Source: Streptomyces subrutilus
GTDB lineage: Bacteria; Actinomycetota; Actinomycetes; Streptomycetales; Streptomycetaceae
DNA length: 64,000 nt
Direction: 5' to 3'
NCBI RefSeq assembly: GCF_008704535.1
Contig: NZ_CP023701.1
Location: 3,598,501-3,662,500 of the forward strand
The position numbers and the translations under genes were made by a program. Under the pieces are notes generated by a model that was not told where the DNA came from, ran no database searches, and saw nothing but the letters and a program-made list of their open reading frames with translations. Positions within the stretch are counted from its first letter, which is position 1. Every line of letters begins with the position of its first letter. This document shows, piece after piece, positions 45,947 through 53,898 of this stretch.

Positions 45947-46869
45947 GCGTGAACGTCCATTCGGGGTGGTACCTGGCCGCCTTCGCGTCCGAACTGGTCG
46001 GCGAGGTGGTTCCGTTGGACATCGGCGGGCGCCGTCTGGTGGCCGTGCGCACGGCGGGCCGCCTGCGCGTCCACGACGCCGACTGCCCGCACCGCGGCGC
46101 CCATCTCGGCTACGGCGGCCGGGTGGAGGGCGGCTGCCTGGTGTGCCCCTTCCACGGGCGGCGCATCGGGCTGGGGCAGCCCTCGGGCGAGGGCGGCCGG
46201 CCCTGGGTGCGCGAGCACGAGGTCGTCGAGTGCGGCGACGCCGTCTTCGTGCGCCTCACCGACGGGCCGGACGACGACCGCGGGCTGCGCACCGTGCTCA
46301 AGGAACTGGCCGGCTCGATGCCGCTGGTCAAGGCGGTGGAGCGGCCGGTGGCCGCGGCCGCGGACCTCGTCGTCGAGAACGCCTTCGACACCGACCACTT
46401 CACGGCGCTGCACAAGGTCCACCGGCTCCGCGGCATGCGGCACTCCACCGGTGTGCACGGCGAGTTGGTGATGGACGGGGAGTTCCCGATGTCGGCCTCG
46501 CCCTGGTCCGGCCGCGGCGCGCCGGCGCAGCCGTACGTCCCGCGCTTCCACGCGCGCGCGTACAGCCCCGGCGTGGTGGTGACCGAGTTCGGGCCCGCCG
46601 ACGAGGTGCACGTCATCGTCACCGGCGCCGTGCCCGACGGGCGCGGGGGCTGTGTCGCCCGGGTCGCCGTCGGCGTGCGCGAAGGCCGCGAGAACCAGCT
46701 GCCCATGCTGGTCGCCGGCAGCGAGCGGGCCCTCGCCGAGGACATCACCGTCTGGGAGCACCTCAACCCGCGGGTGACGCCCCGCTACGACGCGGCCGAC
46801 GCGGCCGTCGTCGCGTACCGCGAGTTCTGCGCGGGCTTCGCCGAACTCGGCGACGGGGAGGCACCGTGA
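45943..46869 (+). CDS. Rieske non-heme iron oxygenase (KshA/VanA-like)
   Basis: The 308-aa protein has a full Rieske [2Fe-2S] site, Cys48-x-His50 (DCPHRGAHL) and Cys68-x2-His71 (CPFHGRR), and a mononuclear iron motif in ENAFDTDHFTALHKVH (Asp149, His152, His157). Such oxygenases hydroxylate, desaturate or demethylate with a separate reductase; none is encoded in view. The GTG start 45943 overlaps the previous stop (GTGA). It follows two oxidases, so it may act with them on the modified peptide or on an attached unit. This contrasts with the cluster-less Rieske-fold protein at 23421. Confidence 0.92.
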   Translation: MSVNVHSGWYLAAFASELVGEVVPLDIGGRRLVAVRTAGRLRVHDADCPHRGAHLGYGGRVEGGCLVCPFHGRRIGLGQPSGEGGRPWVREHEVVECGDAVFVRLTDGPDDDRGLRTVLKELAGSMPLVKAVERPVAAAADLVVENAFDTDHFTALHKVHRLRGMRHSTGVHGELVMDGEFPMSASPWSGRGAPAQPYVPRFHARAYSPGVVVTEFGPADEVHVIVTGAVPDGRGGCVARVAVGVREGRENQLPMLVAGSERALAEDITVWEHLNPRVTPRYDAADAAVVAYREFCAGFAELGDGEAP

Positions 46870-47774
46870 CCGGGACCGGGACCGGGACCGGGACGACGGC
46901 CGGAGCCGACCACCGCGGGGGCCGCACCGGCGGGGCCGGCGACGGGCGCCACGTCTCCCGCGAGCCGCTGCCCGGCGAGCGGGAGGGCGCGTACGACGGA
47001 CTGCGCACCCTGACCTACGGCAGCGGCCCCACCGTGCTGTGGGTGCACGGCTACACCATGGACGCCACCCTGTGGCGGCCCCTGTGGCGGCTGCTCCCCG
47101 GGCTGCGCCACGTCGGCGTGGACCTGCCGGGGCACGGCGGCTCCGAGGCGCTGCGCCCCGGGCTGACCATGCCGGAACTCGCCGCGCGCGTGCGGGGACT
47201 GGCCCGTGAGCAGGAGGCCCGGCGGTGGGTGGGCCTGTCCTTCGGGTCGACCGTCGCGCTGGAGATGGCGCTCGCGTACCCCGACGAGGTCGACCGCCTC
47301 GTCGTGGGCGCGCCGACCCCGGCCGGCGGACCGCCCGACCCGGCGGCCCGCAAGCGGTACATCGAGATGCTGATGCTGCGCCGGATGCGCGGGGCGGAGG
47401 CGGCCGAGCTGCTGGCCGATCTGTGGATGGCGGCGCCGCCGGACATCTTCCGGGGCACCGAGGCCCATCCGGTGCTCCGCGCCGAGCTGCGGTCCGTCGT
47501 GGCCCGCCACTCCTGGGCCGAGCTGGACAACGGGGCGATGGCGGGGCTCAGCGGGCACGTGCACTCCGGGGAGGACCTGGCGCGGATCACGGCTCGTACG
47601 TTCGCACTGACCGGCAGCGCCGACATGCCCGTGTTCCACGACAATGCCGCTCTGTTGTCCCGGACGGTGCCCGGCTGCCGCGTGCAGGTGGTTCCCGACG
47701 CGGGTCATTTGCCCTTTCTCGAACAGCCGTGGGCCGTGGCGCCGCTGCTGCTGGAGCACCTGTTGGCCTGTTAG
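46866..47774 (+). CDS. Alpha/beta-hydrolase
   Basis: The 302-aa protein has an alpha/beta-hydrolase fold: oxyanion region VLWVHGYTMDATLW, nucleophile Ser in GLSFGSTVALEMA, Asp in TGSADMP and catalytic His in DAGHLPFLEQPW. It could be an esterase, thioesterase or peptide hydrolase in the pathway; the substrate is unknown. The N-terminal 35 residues are Gly/Thr-rich and may be disordered. GTG 46866 overlaps the Rieske stop. It ends the 43.4-47.8 kb co-translated run; a promoter follows. Confidence 0.9.
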   Translation: MTGTGTGTGTTAGADHRGGRTGGAGDGRHVSREPLPGEREGAYDGLRTLTYGSGPTVLWVHGYTMDATLWRPLWRLLPGLRHVGVDLPGHGGSEALRPGLTMPELAARVRGLAREQEARRWVGLSFGSTVALEMALAYPDEVDRLVVGAPTPAGGPPDPAARKRYIEMLMLRRMRGAEAAELLADLWMAAPPDIFRGTEAHPVLRAELRSVVARHSWAELDNGAMAGLSGHVHSGEDLARITARTFALTGSADMPVFHDNAALLSRTVPGCRVQVVPDAGHLPFLEQPWAVAPLLLEHLLAC

Positions 47775-47778
47775 CCAC

Positions 47779-47806
47779 TTAATGGCCCTCTCGGTGCCCG
47801 TATAAA
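47779..47806 (+). promoter_or_regulatory. Promoter candidate for the HprK-like gene
   Basis: TTAATG (47779-47784) and TATAAA (47801-47806) are separated by 16 bp, 34 bp before the start codon. An AT-rich -10 of this type is rare here. It suggests a new transcription unit after the hydrolase. Confidence 0.5.
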
Positions 47807-47839
47807 GTGACCAGGGGAAGCAAATCGGGGGGCGGGGAC

Positions 47840-48745
47840 ATGCCGATATTCACGCTCGAGTTCTTTGGGATGATCCTCCAAGTTATGGGGCTGGTGGAGG
47901 AGTCTGACCTCGCCTTCTACTTCGGCCGCCACCTGCTGGAGGAACGGGCGGAGCCGGTGCGGACCGCGGTGAGCCTGCATTTCGCCCCGCACACCGGGGT
48001 GGGGCAGGTAGGGCGCGAGGTGCGCGTGCTCGACGGCGAGGGGCGCGTGCTGCGCCGCTGGGCCTACCACGGCATAGGCGGAATCCCGCCAGTCTTGCCG
48101 CCGTTCGCCGTCTTGGAGCACCCGTACGCGGTCGTCCAGGCAGCCGTGCTGGCCAAGGGAGCCGGCGTGGTGGCGCTGGTCGGCGGCATCGGATCGCCGC
48201 GCAACTCCGTGGCGCTCGCCCTGGGCGCACGCGGGTGGCGCATGGTTTCCGGCCAATACCTGATCGTCGACCGCGTCACCGGGGAGACACTTCCCTACCA
48301 GTTGCCCCTCGAACTGCGCGGCGCCGCCCTGGAGGCCGCCCCGGCCGCCGGCCTCACCGACGGCTCCGGCAGTGACGTGCGAACGGTCTGCTCGCCGCTG
48401 ACCGGCCCCTCCGTCCAGGTCCGCCCGGAGCGGCTGATCGCCACGGCGGGCATCCGCGAACGGTTCGGCCCGGCCACGCTGGTCCGGCTCTGCAGCAGGG
48501 GCACGCAGCGGTCCCGGCTGGAGGACTGGAACTTCGCCGCCTCGGTCTGGCCCCCGGACGCCTCGGCGGACCCCGCCTTCGCGGCCACCCCCCGGATGCG
48601 CCTCCTGCTGCCCGAATCCGGCGCCGCCGAAGAGGCCGCCGACGTGCTCGACCGACGACTGACCGCGACCACCCCGAAGGGAACCGCGCCGTGCCCCGCC
48701 GCACCTCCTACGTTGACGGAACTCCTTGCTGGATCGACCACGTAG
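47840..48745 (+). CDS. HprK-fold (PEP-carboxykinase-like) protein with degenerate P-loop
   Basis: The 301-aa protein matches HPr-kinase-like proteins by eye in LVGGIGSPRNSVALALGARG followed by WRMVSGQYLIVD and ETLPYQLPLELRG, which correspond to a P-loop, LALALxxRGWxxLSDDYVLLD and VVPYPRPL regions. The Walker A GKS has become RNS (121-123) and the SDDY acidic pair SGQY (137-140), so ATP-kinase activity is doubtful. HprK relatives phosphorylate peptides in some lasso peptide clusters. The first 60 codons are less GC-rich than neighbours. Its 3' end overlaps the VOC gene by 55 bp. Function unknown. Confidence 0.7.
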   Translation: MPIFTLEFFGMILQVMGLVEESDLAFYFGRHLLEERAEPVRTAVSLHFAPHTGVGQVGREVRVLDGEGRVLRRWAYHGIGGIPPVLPPFAVLEHPYAVVQAAVLAKGAGVVALVGGIGSPRNSVALALGARGWRMVSGQYLIVDRVTGETLPYQLPLELRGAALEAAPAAGLTDGSGSDVRTVCSPLTGPSVQVRPERLIATAGIRERFGPATLVRLCSRGTQRSRLEDWNFAASVWPPDASADPAFAATPRMRLLLPESGAAEEAADVLDRRLTATTPKGTAPCPAAPPTLTELLAGSTT

Positions 48746-49359
48746 GCGTCGACCCCACCGGTGCCAAGGACTTCTACGCGGCCCTCTTCGGCTGGGAGTT
48801 CCGGCCCGAGGGCGGCCGGGGCTACCACCTGGTGCTGCTCGGCGGCGAGATCGTCGGCGGCCTCGGACCGAGCCCGGCCGGGCCGCGGTTCGGCTCCGCG
48901 TGGACCGTGTACCTCGCGGCGAAGGACCTCGACGCCGCGGTGCGGCGGGCCGAGCGGCACGGCGGCCGCGTGGTGGTGGCGGGCGTCCCGGCCGGCGGCA
49001 ACGGCCGCCTCAGCCTCGCCGTGGACCCGCTGGGCGCGGCCTTCGGGCTGTGGCGGGGCGCCCACGACGAGGGCGTGGTGGTGGTCGACGAGGCCGGCGC
49101 GCTGACCGGCGCCGCCCTGCACACGCCGCGGCCGGGCGAGTCGGGCGACTTCTACCGGGAGGTCTGCGGCGCCCGGCCGGAGACCGAGGAGGCGGCGGCG
49201 GGGACCGACGCACGCTGGGTGCCGCGGTTCGGGGTGGCCGACACCGGTGCCTTCGAGGACCTCGCCCGCGCGGCGGGCGCCCGCGTCCTCGCCCCGGGAC
49301 TGCTGGGCGATCCCTGGGGAGCGGTGTTCGGCGTGACGGACGGCTTCGGCGCCGCCTAG
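48691..49359 (+). CDS. VOC-superfamily (glyoxalase/bleomycin-resistance-type) protein
   Basis: The 222-aa protein has two VOC repeats: IDHVGVDPTGAKDFYAALFG with VYLAAKDLDAAVRRAERHGG, and HTPRPGESGDFYREVCGA with VADTGAFEDLARAAGARV. Members include glyoxalases, dioxygenases and drug-binding resistance proteins. A resistance or binding role for the peptide is possible, not shown. GTG 48691 follows AAGGGA and lies inside the end of the HprK-like gene. The hydrolase-HprK-VOC group ends before a 253-bp gap. Confidence 0.88.
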   Translation: MPRRTSYVDGTPCWIDHVGVDPTGAKDFYAALFGWEFRPEGGRGYHLVLLGGEIVGGLGPSPAGPRFGSAWTVYLAAKDLDAAVRRAERHGGRVVVAGVPAGGNGRLSLAVDPLGAAFGLWRGAHDEGVVVVDEAGALTGAALHTPRPGESGDFYREVCGARPETEEAAAGTDARWVPRFGVADTGAFEDLARAAGARVLAPGLLGDPWGAVFGVTDGFGAA

Positions 49360-49612
49360 AACCGGTCCCCCGGACCGCCCTCACCGGCCGCTCCGCACCG
49401 GCCGCTCCTGACCGGCCGCCGCCTACGCAATCCGCCGGATACGTAATCCCTCGCTGCGCATCGCCTCCTGTTCATTCGTCCCGCCCGTCGTGCGAAGGTC
49501 GATTCGGCCGAAGAAATCCGATGCGAGACATCCGCTGTGAAGGATTCCCGCGCTCGCGCGTGACGCGTGGAATGCGGTGGAATTCCGTCGGGGGAACGGA
49601 AAGGCAAAAGCG
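49360..49612. promoter_or_regulatory. Control region upstream of the halogenase
   Basis: TACGCAATCC (49424-49433) and TACGTAATCC (49440-49449) are near-identical direct repeats 16 bp apart, start to start. Three ACCGGCCGC-type repeats precede them (49383-49420). The region before the start contains GGAAAGG at the ribosome site. This is one of three intergenic regions in the cluster with paired TACG-type sites. Confidence 0.5.
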
Positions 49613-51031
49613 ATGGCATCCGAGATCGTGGTCATGGGCGGTGGGCCGGCCGGCTCCATTGCCGCGGCGCTGCTGGCCCGCCAGGGCGCGCGCGTGAAAC
49701 TGCTGGAGCGCGCCCATTTCCCGCGCTACCACATCGGGGAATCCGTGGCGACGTCCTGCCGGTCCATCATCGAGTTGGCCGGTGCGCTGGAGAAGGTGGA
49801 AGCGCGCGGCTACCAGGTCAAGGAAGGCCTGCTGCTGCGCTGGGGCGCCGAGCGCGACTGGGTCGTCGACTGGCCCGAGATCTTCGGCACCAACGCCCAG
49901 ACCTCCTGGCAGGTCGACCGCGCGGACTTCGACGAGGTCCTGCTGCGCCACGCCGCCTCCCAGGGCGTCGAGGTCGTCGAGGGGGCCCAGGCCCGCAGGG
50001 TGCTCTTCGAGGACGGCCGCGCGGCGGGCGTCGAGTGGACCCACGAGGGCCGGGAGCACACCACCCGCGCCGACTACGTGATCGACGCGACCGGCCGGGC
50101 CGGCCTGCTGTCGGTGCGCCACCTCGACAACCGCACCCCCCACGACGTGTTCCGCAACGTGGCCGTCTGGGGCTACTACCAGGGCGGCGCGCTGCTGCCG
50201 CGCACCCCCCGCGGCGGCATCAACGTCATCTCCGCCCCCGAGGGCTGGTACTGGGTCATCCCGCTCAAGGACGACGTGTACAGCGTCGGCTTCGTGACCC
50301 ACCAGGACCACTTCCTCAAGCGGAAGCAGGGCTACCCGGCGGGCGCGGCGGGCATGGAGGCCCTGTTCCTGGACGCCGTGCAGGAGTCGCGGACCGTGCG
50401 CGAACTGGTGGCGGAGGGCGTGTTCCAGCACGACGTGCGCGTCGAGCAGGACTTCTCGTACACGGCCGACAGCTTCTGCGGGCCCGGCTACTTCCTCGCC
50501 GGCGACGCCGCGTGCTTCCTGGACCCGCTGCTGTCGACCGGCGTCCACCTCGGCATGTACAGCGGCATGCTCGCCGCCGCGTCGATCACGGCGGCCGACG
50601 CGGGCGACGTGACCGAGGAGGAGGCGCTGTCCTTCTACGAGGCGCTCTACCGCAACGCGTACGCCCGCATGTTCTCGATGGTGGCCGGGTTCTACGAGCA
50701 GTACCGCGGCAAGTCCACGTACTTCTGGCTCGCCCAGCGCCTCGCCCGCGGCCGCCACCCCGAGCTGATGGGCCGACGGGAGAGCCCGGACCCGATGCGC
50801 TCCGCGCCGGACAGCGAGGCGTTCGCGGCGCTCACCGCCGGGGCCCTGGACCTCGACGACGCGCAGCGGGCGGGCGGCGCCGGTCCGCTGCCGGCCGACG
50901 TCCTGGCCGACCGGATGTCCGGGCAGCACGACATCGGCGGCCACGACACGGCGACGGGGCTGTACCTGACGACCGCTCCCCGGCTGGGCATAGGCCGGGC
51001 CGGCCGGTCCGCGGAGGCGGCGCCCGCCTGA
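49613..51031 (+). CDS. FADH2-dependent halogenase
   Basis: The 472-aa flavoprotein has the FAD motif GGGPAGS (9-15), the halogenase sequence HFPRYHIGESVATSCRSI and the WxWxIP motif WYWVIP (212-217), which separates halogenases from monooxygenases. Late features are FLAGDAACFLDPLLSTGVHL and a C-terminal helical region of about 130 residues. The pattern is closest to phenol- or pyrrole-type halogenases (CmlS/PltA-like) that need a flavin reductase, not encoded in view. The most likely target in the core is Tyr117 or a thiazole; this is inference. ATG 49613 follows GGAAAGG. Confidence 0.93.
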   Translation: MASEIVVMGGGPAGSIAAALLARQGARVKLLERAHFPRYHIGESVATSCRSIIELAGALEKVEARGYQVKEGLLLRWGAERDWVVDWPEIFGTNAQTSWQVDRADFDEVLLRHAASQGVEVVEGAQARRVLFEDGRAAGVEWTHEGREHTTRADYVIDATGRAGLLSVRHLDNRTPHDVFRNVAVWGYYQGGALLPRTPRGGINVISAPEGWYWVIPLKDDVYSVGFVTHQDHFLKRKQGYPAGAAGMEALFLDAVQESRTVRELVAEGVFQHDVRVEQDFSYTADSFCGPGYFLAGDAACFLDPLLSTGVHLGMYSGMLAAASITAADAGDVTEEEALSFYEALYRNAYARMFSMVAGFYEQYRGKSTYFWLAQRLARGRHPELMGRRESPDPMRSAPDSEAFAALTAGALDLDDAQRAGGAGPLPADVLADRMSGQHDIGGHDTATGLYLTTAPRLGIGRAGRSAEAAPA

Positions 51032-51071
51032 CGCGGCGGGCGGGCCCGGCGGCTGCGTCCACCGCCCGGTG

Positions 51072-53609
51072 TCACACCGGCAGTTCCTCGCCGATCGCGC
51101 CCGCCAGCTCGTGCCGGCTGTGGATGCCGAGCTTGCGGTAGATGCGGCCCAGATGGGTGTCGACGGTGCGCTTGCTGAGGAACAGCTTCTCCGCGACTTC
51201 CAGGCTGGAGCTGCCCCGCACCACCAGCTCGGCCACCCGCTGCTCCGCCGGGCTCAGCAGGGTGCGCGCGCGCTCCGGCTGCCGGGGCTGCGGCCGGGGC
51301 CGCGGCGCCGTGCCCCGCTGCCGGGGCGCGCCGTCCAGGATCGTGGCCGAGGCGGCCTCCTCGCCCAGGGCCCGGTACGAGGCGGCCGCCTGGGCCCGCC
51401 AGGTCACGCAGCCGGGGTGGGTGATGCCGCGCAGTGCGAGCCGGTGGCCGCAGTCGAGGAACAGGCGCACGGCGGCGGTGTGGTCGCCGAGGGCCGCGGC
51501 GACCGTGCCGTGTGCCTGGAGGGACAGCGCCTTGATGAACGGGTGGGCGTCCCCGGCCGCCGGTTCGCCGGTCAGCAGGGCGGCCGCTTCGGCGACCCGG
51601 CCCAGGCCCACGAGGGCGCGGGCCGCGGCCGCGGCGGCCGCGCCGGCCAGGGCGGGGGCGTTCAGCCGGCGGGCGAGGTGCAGCGCGGCCTCGGCGTCGG
51701 TGTGCGCGTCGGTGTGCGCGTCCCGGCGGTGCCGGACCTCGCTGCGCACGAGGTGGGCGAGCAGGGTGGTGGCGTGGTCGTCGGAGGCGCGGGACATGCT
51801 GATCAGCCGGTCGGCGAGGGCCGCGGCCCCGTCGAGGTCGCCGGTCCAGGTCAGGGCCAGGGCGGCGCCGACCGGGCCGGCCGTCGACGCGGGCGCCGTC
51901 CCCTCCGGCGCGCCCGCCGGGCCGGCCGCGACCCGCAGGGCCATCCGGCGCGCGGTGCCGAGCCGGCCGCTGGCGGCGGCGGCCGCGGCGAGCGCCCCGG
52001 CGAAGACGTGCGCGGCCGGGTCCCCGGGGTCGGCGGCGGCGAGCCGGGCCGCCCGGCGCAGACCGGAGCGGTGCCCGGTGAGCAGGGTCTGCGCGGTGAG
52101 CCGCAGCAGGTGCTCGCGCGGCGGAGCGGGCAGTGCCGCCAGCTCGCCGCAGACCCGGACGAACGGCTGGGCGCCCTCGATCCGGGAGACGAGCGCGGGA
52201 GAGGCGAGCCGGGCCAGGGCCTCGGCGCGCCGGACCGGGCCCAGCGGGCTGTCGGCCGCGGCCGCGGCCTGCCGGGAGCAGGAGTCGAGGTCGCGGTGGA
52301 GTTCGACGGCGCCGAGCCGCACCGTCAGGTCAAGAAACGATTCTTCGCGTTCCCTGGCCTCCTTCGCCGCGTTCTCGTCGCCCTCCGCCCCGGGCGCGCC
52401 GCGCTGCTCCAGCAGGGTGAGCGCGCGCCGCAGGTAGCGGGCCGCGGACTCGTGGTCGCCGACCCCGGCCGCCTGGATGCCCGCGCCGCGCAGCACGTCG
52501 ATCCCCCAGTCGCAGCCCGCCAGGATCAGCTGGTCCGCGGTCTGCCGGGCCGGGGCGCCGAGCCGTGCCAGTACGGCCGCGGCGCGCCCGTGCAGCACCA
52601 GCCTCTCGTGCGCCGACACCCGGGCGAGGACCGCGGGCCGGACCGCCGTGTGCGTGAAGCGGCCGGGCGCACCGGCTTCCAGGAGCCCGGCCCGCACCAG
52701 CGTTTCGCGGGCCTGCTGGTCGTGCACCTCGCCGTGCTTGGAGAGCGCGGCGGACACGGCCGGCTCGGTGTCGGGGCCCAGGACGGCGAGCTGCGTGAGC
52801 AGTTCGCTCGCGCACGGGTCGTCCTCGTCGAGCCAGGCCAGCACGGTCTCCGAGAGGGCCTGCGCCCCGATCGGCAGCACCTGCTCGGGGTCGGGCGAGC
52901 CGGGCGGCACGTGGGTGCGCCGCAGCCGGGTCACCAGGTCGTGCAGCACGAGCGGGTTCCCGTGCGCGAGGGTGTGGCAGAGCGCCGCCAGCTCCTGGTC
53001 GACGGGGCTGTCGAAGGCGCGGTCGACCAGCTCGGTCGTACAGGTCGGACACAGCGGCTCCGGCCACAGCCGCAGCAGGTAGGGAAGCGGGCCGAGCTGC
53101 TCCGCCACCTGCGCGGCGGCCGAGGCGGGCAGCGTGGCCACCATCAGCACCGGCAGGTCGTCGAGCCGCCGGGCGATGTAGGAGAACCAGCGCAGCGAGT
53201 GCGGGTCGGCGTTGGTCAGGTCGTCGACGAGGATGGCCACCGGCCGGTCGACGGCCAGGGAGCGGGTGGTCCGCAGGAGGCCCAGCAGGGCCTCGTGGGT
53301 GGGGCCCGCCTCCCCGAGCCCGGGTCCGGGCGTGCCGGGGCCGCCGGCGCCGCCGAGGACCGGGTCGAACAGCTGGCTCACCATGCTGTAGGGGAACTGG
53401 CTCTCGCTCGGATGGCAGCGCGCCCGCAGCACCAGCGTCCCGGGGGGCAGCAGCCGGGGCACCGCGTTCAGCAGGGCGGACTTACCGATTCCGTGCGGCC
53501 CGTGAATAGTGGCCACCGTCGGCCGTCCCAGCGCGAGTTCACCGACGGCACCCTGGAGGAGGCCCATCTCACGCTCGCGGTGGTACAGATCCCCGTTGGG
53601 TGAATGCAT
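51072..53609 (-). CDS. LAL-type LuxR-family regulator (cluster-situated)
   Basis: The 845-aa protein starts with an AAA-like ATPase domain: Walker A GPHGIGKSALL, Walker B-like PVAILVDDLTNADPHSLRW. A long TPR-like helical region follows (residues about 300-760). The C-terminus is a LuxR helix-turn-helix, VAELVVRGSSSLEVAEKLFL then KRTVDTHLGRIYRKLGIHS. LAL regulators activate antibiotic and degradation operons. It is transcribed against the halogenase and divergently from the cyclodehydratase gene. ATG 53609 lacks a ribosome site; the frame continues upstream to 53732, so the start is uncertain. It is the only regulator in the cluster part seen. Confidence 0.92.
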   Translation of the reverse strand: MHSPNGDLYHREREMGLLQGAVGELALGRPTVATIHGPHGIGKSALLNAVPRLLPPGTLVLRARCHPSESQFPYSMVSQLFDPVLGGAGGPGTPGPGLGEAGPTHEALLGLLRTTRSLAVDRPVAILVDDLTNADPHSLRWFSYIARRLDDLPVLMVATLPASAAAQVAEQLGPLPYLLRLWPEPLCPTCTTELVDRAFDSPVDQELAALCHTLAHGNPLVLHDLVTRLRRTHVPPGSPDPEQVLPIGAQALSETVLAWLDEDDPCASELLTQLAVLGPDTEPAVSAALSKHGEVHDQQARETLVRAGLLEAGAPGRFTHTAVRPAVLARVSAHERLVLHGRAAAVLARLGAPARQTADQLILAGCDWGIDVLRGAGIQAAGVGDHESAARYLRRALTLLEQRGAPGAEGDENAAKEAREREESFLDLTVRLGAVELHRDLDSCSRQAAAAADSPLGPVRRAEALARLASPALVSRIEGAQPFVRVCGELAALPAPPREHLLRLTAQTLLTGHRSGLRRAARLAAADPGDPAAHVFAGALAAAAAASGRLGTARRMALRVAAGPAGAPEGTAPASTAGPVGAALALTWTGDLDGAAALADRLISMSRASDDHATTLLAHLVRSEVRHRRDAHTDAHTDAEAALHLARRLNAPALAGAAAAAAARALVGLGRVAEAAALLTGEPAAGDAHPFIKALSLQAHGTVAAALGDHTAAVRLFLDCGHRLALRGITHPGCVTWRAQAAASYRALGEEAASATILDGAPRQRGTAPRPRPQPRQPERARTLLSPAEQRVAELVVRGSSSLEVAEKLFLSKRTVDTHLGRIYRKLGIHSRHELAGAIGEELPV

Positions 53610-53898
53610 GGGGTCAATGTCGCATTCCGCTGGGTGCAGATCAAGCCAAAGTGCAGTCCTGCAAGCCCAGTTGGGCCGACGTTCCCGCGAGGCAACCGGA
53701 CGATTGAATTCCGTGCGCGCCGCCTCGCGCACCGCCTCGCGAGCCGCCTCGCGTCCCGGTACGTATGAAACACCGCCGGGCTACGTATTCGGGGGCCTTC
53801 CTGCGTATCAGGTGAAGCATTTACCCGGGGTCGGCCCCGTGTTTTGGTTGCCGCGGTGATGCCACGTCAGGGCTGACCGCGAGAAGCAAGGGGGACAG
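53610..53898. promoter_or_regulatory. Divergent region between LAL regulator and cyclodehydratase genes
   Basis: TACGTATGAA (53760) and TACGTATTCG (53782) lie 22 bp apart, start to start, and CCTGCGTATCAGG is near 53801. Before them a 12-bp unit with CCGCCTCGCG is repeated three times (53720-53753). A TGAAGCATTTACCCGGGG stretch follows. These are probably regulator sites; no gene is seen. Confidence 0.5.
53720..53753. repeat. 12-bp repeat (CCGCCTCGCG core) x3
   Basis: CCGCCTCGCG occurs at 53720, 53732 and 53744 with a period of 12 bp in the divergent region before the LAL regulator. Confidence 0.8.

Noticed and set aside
46885..47010. Low-complexity Gly/Thr start of the hydrolase as a separate gene
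   Set aside because: It continues in frame into the hydrolase fold, and the GTG overlaps the previous stop, as in its neighbours.
49613..51031. Geranylgeranyl reductase or squalene epoxidase identity for the flavoprotein
   Set aside because: The WxWxIP motif and HFPRYHIGES pattern mark a halogenase; the other families lack it.
51072..53732. Longer start for the LAL regulator at 53732
   Set aside because: The extra 41 residues are Arg-rich, start without a ribosome site and cover the repeat and likely promoter region. The start at 53609 is preferred but uncertain.
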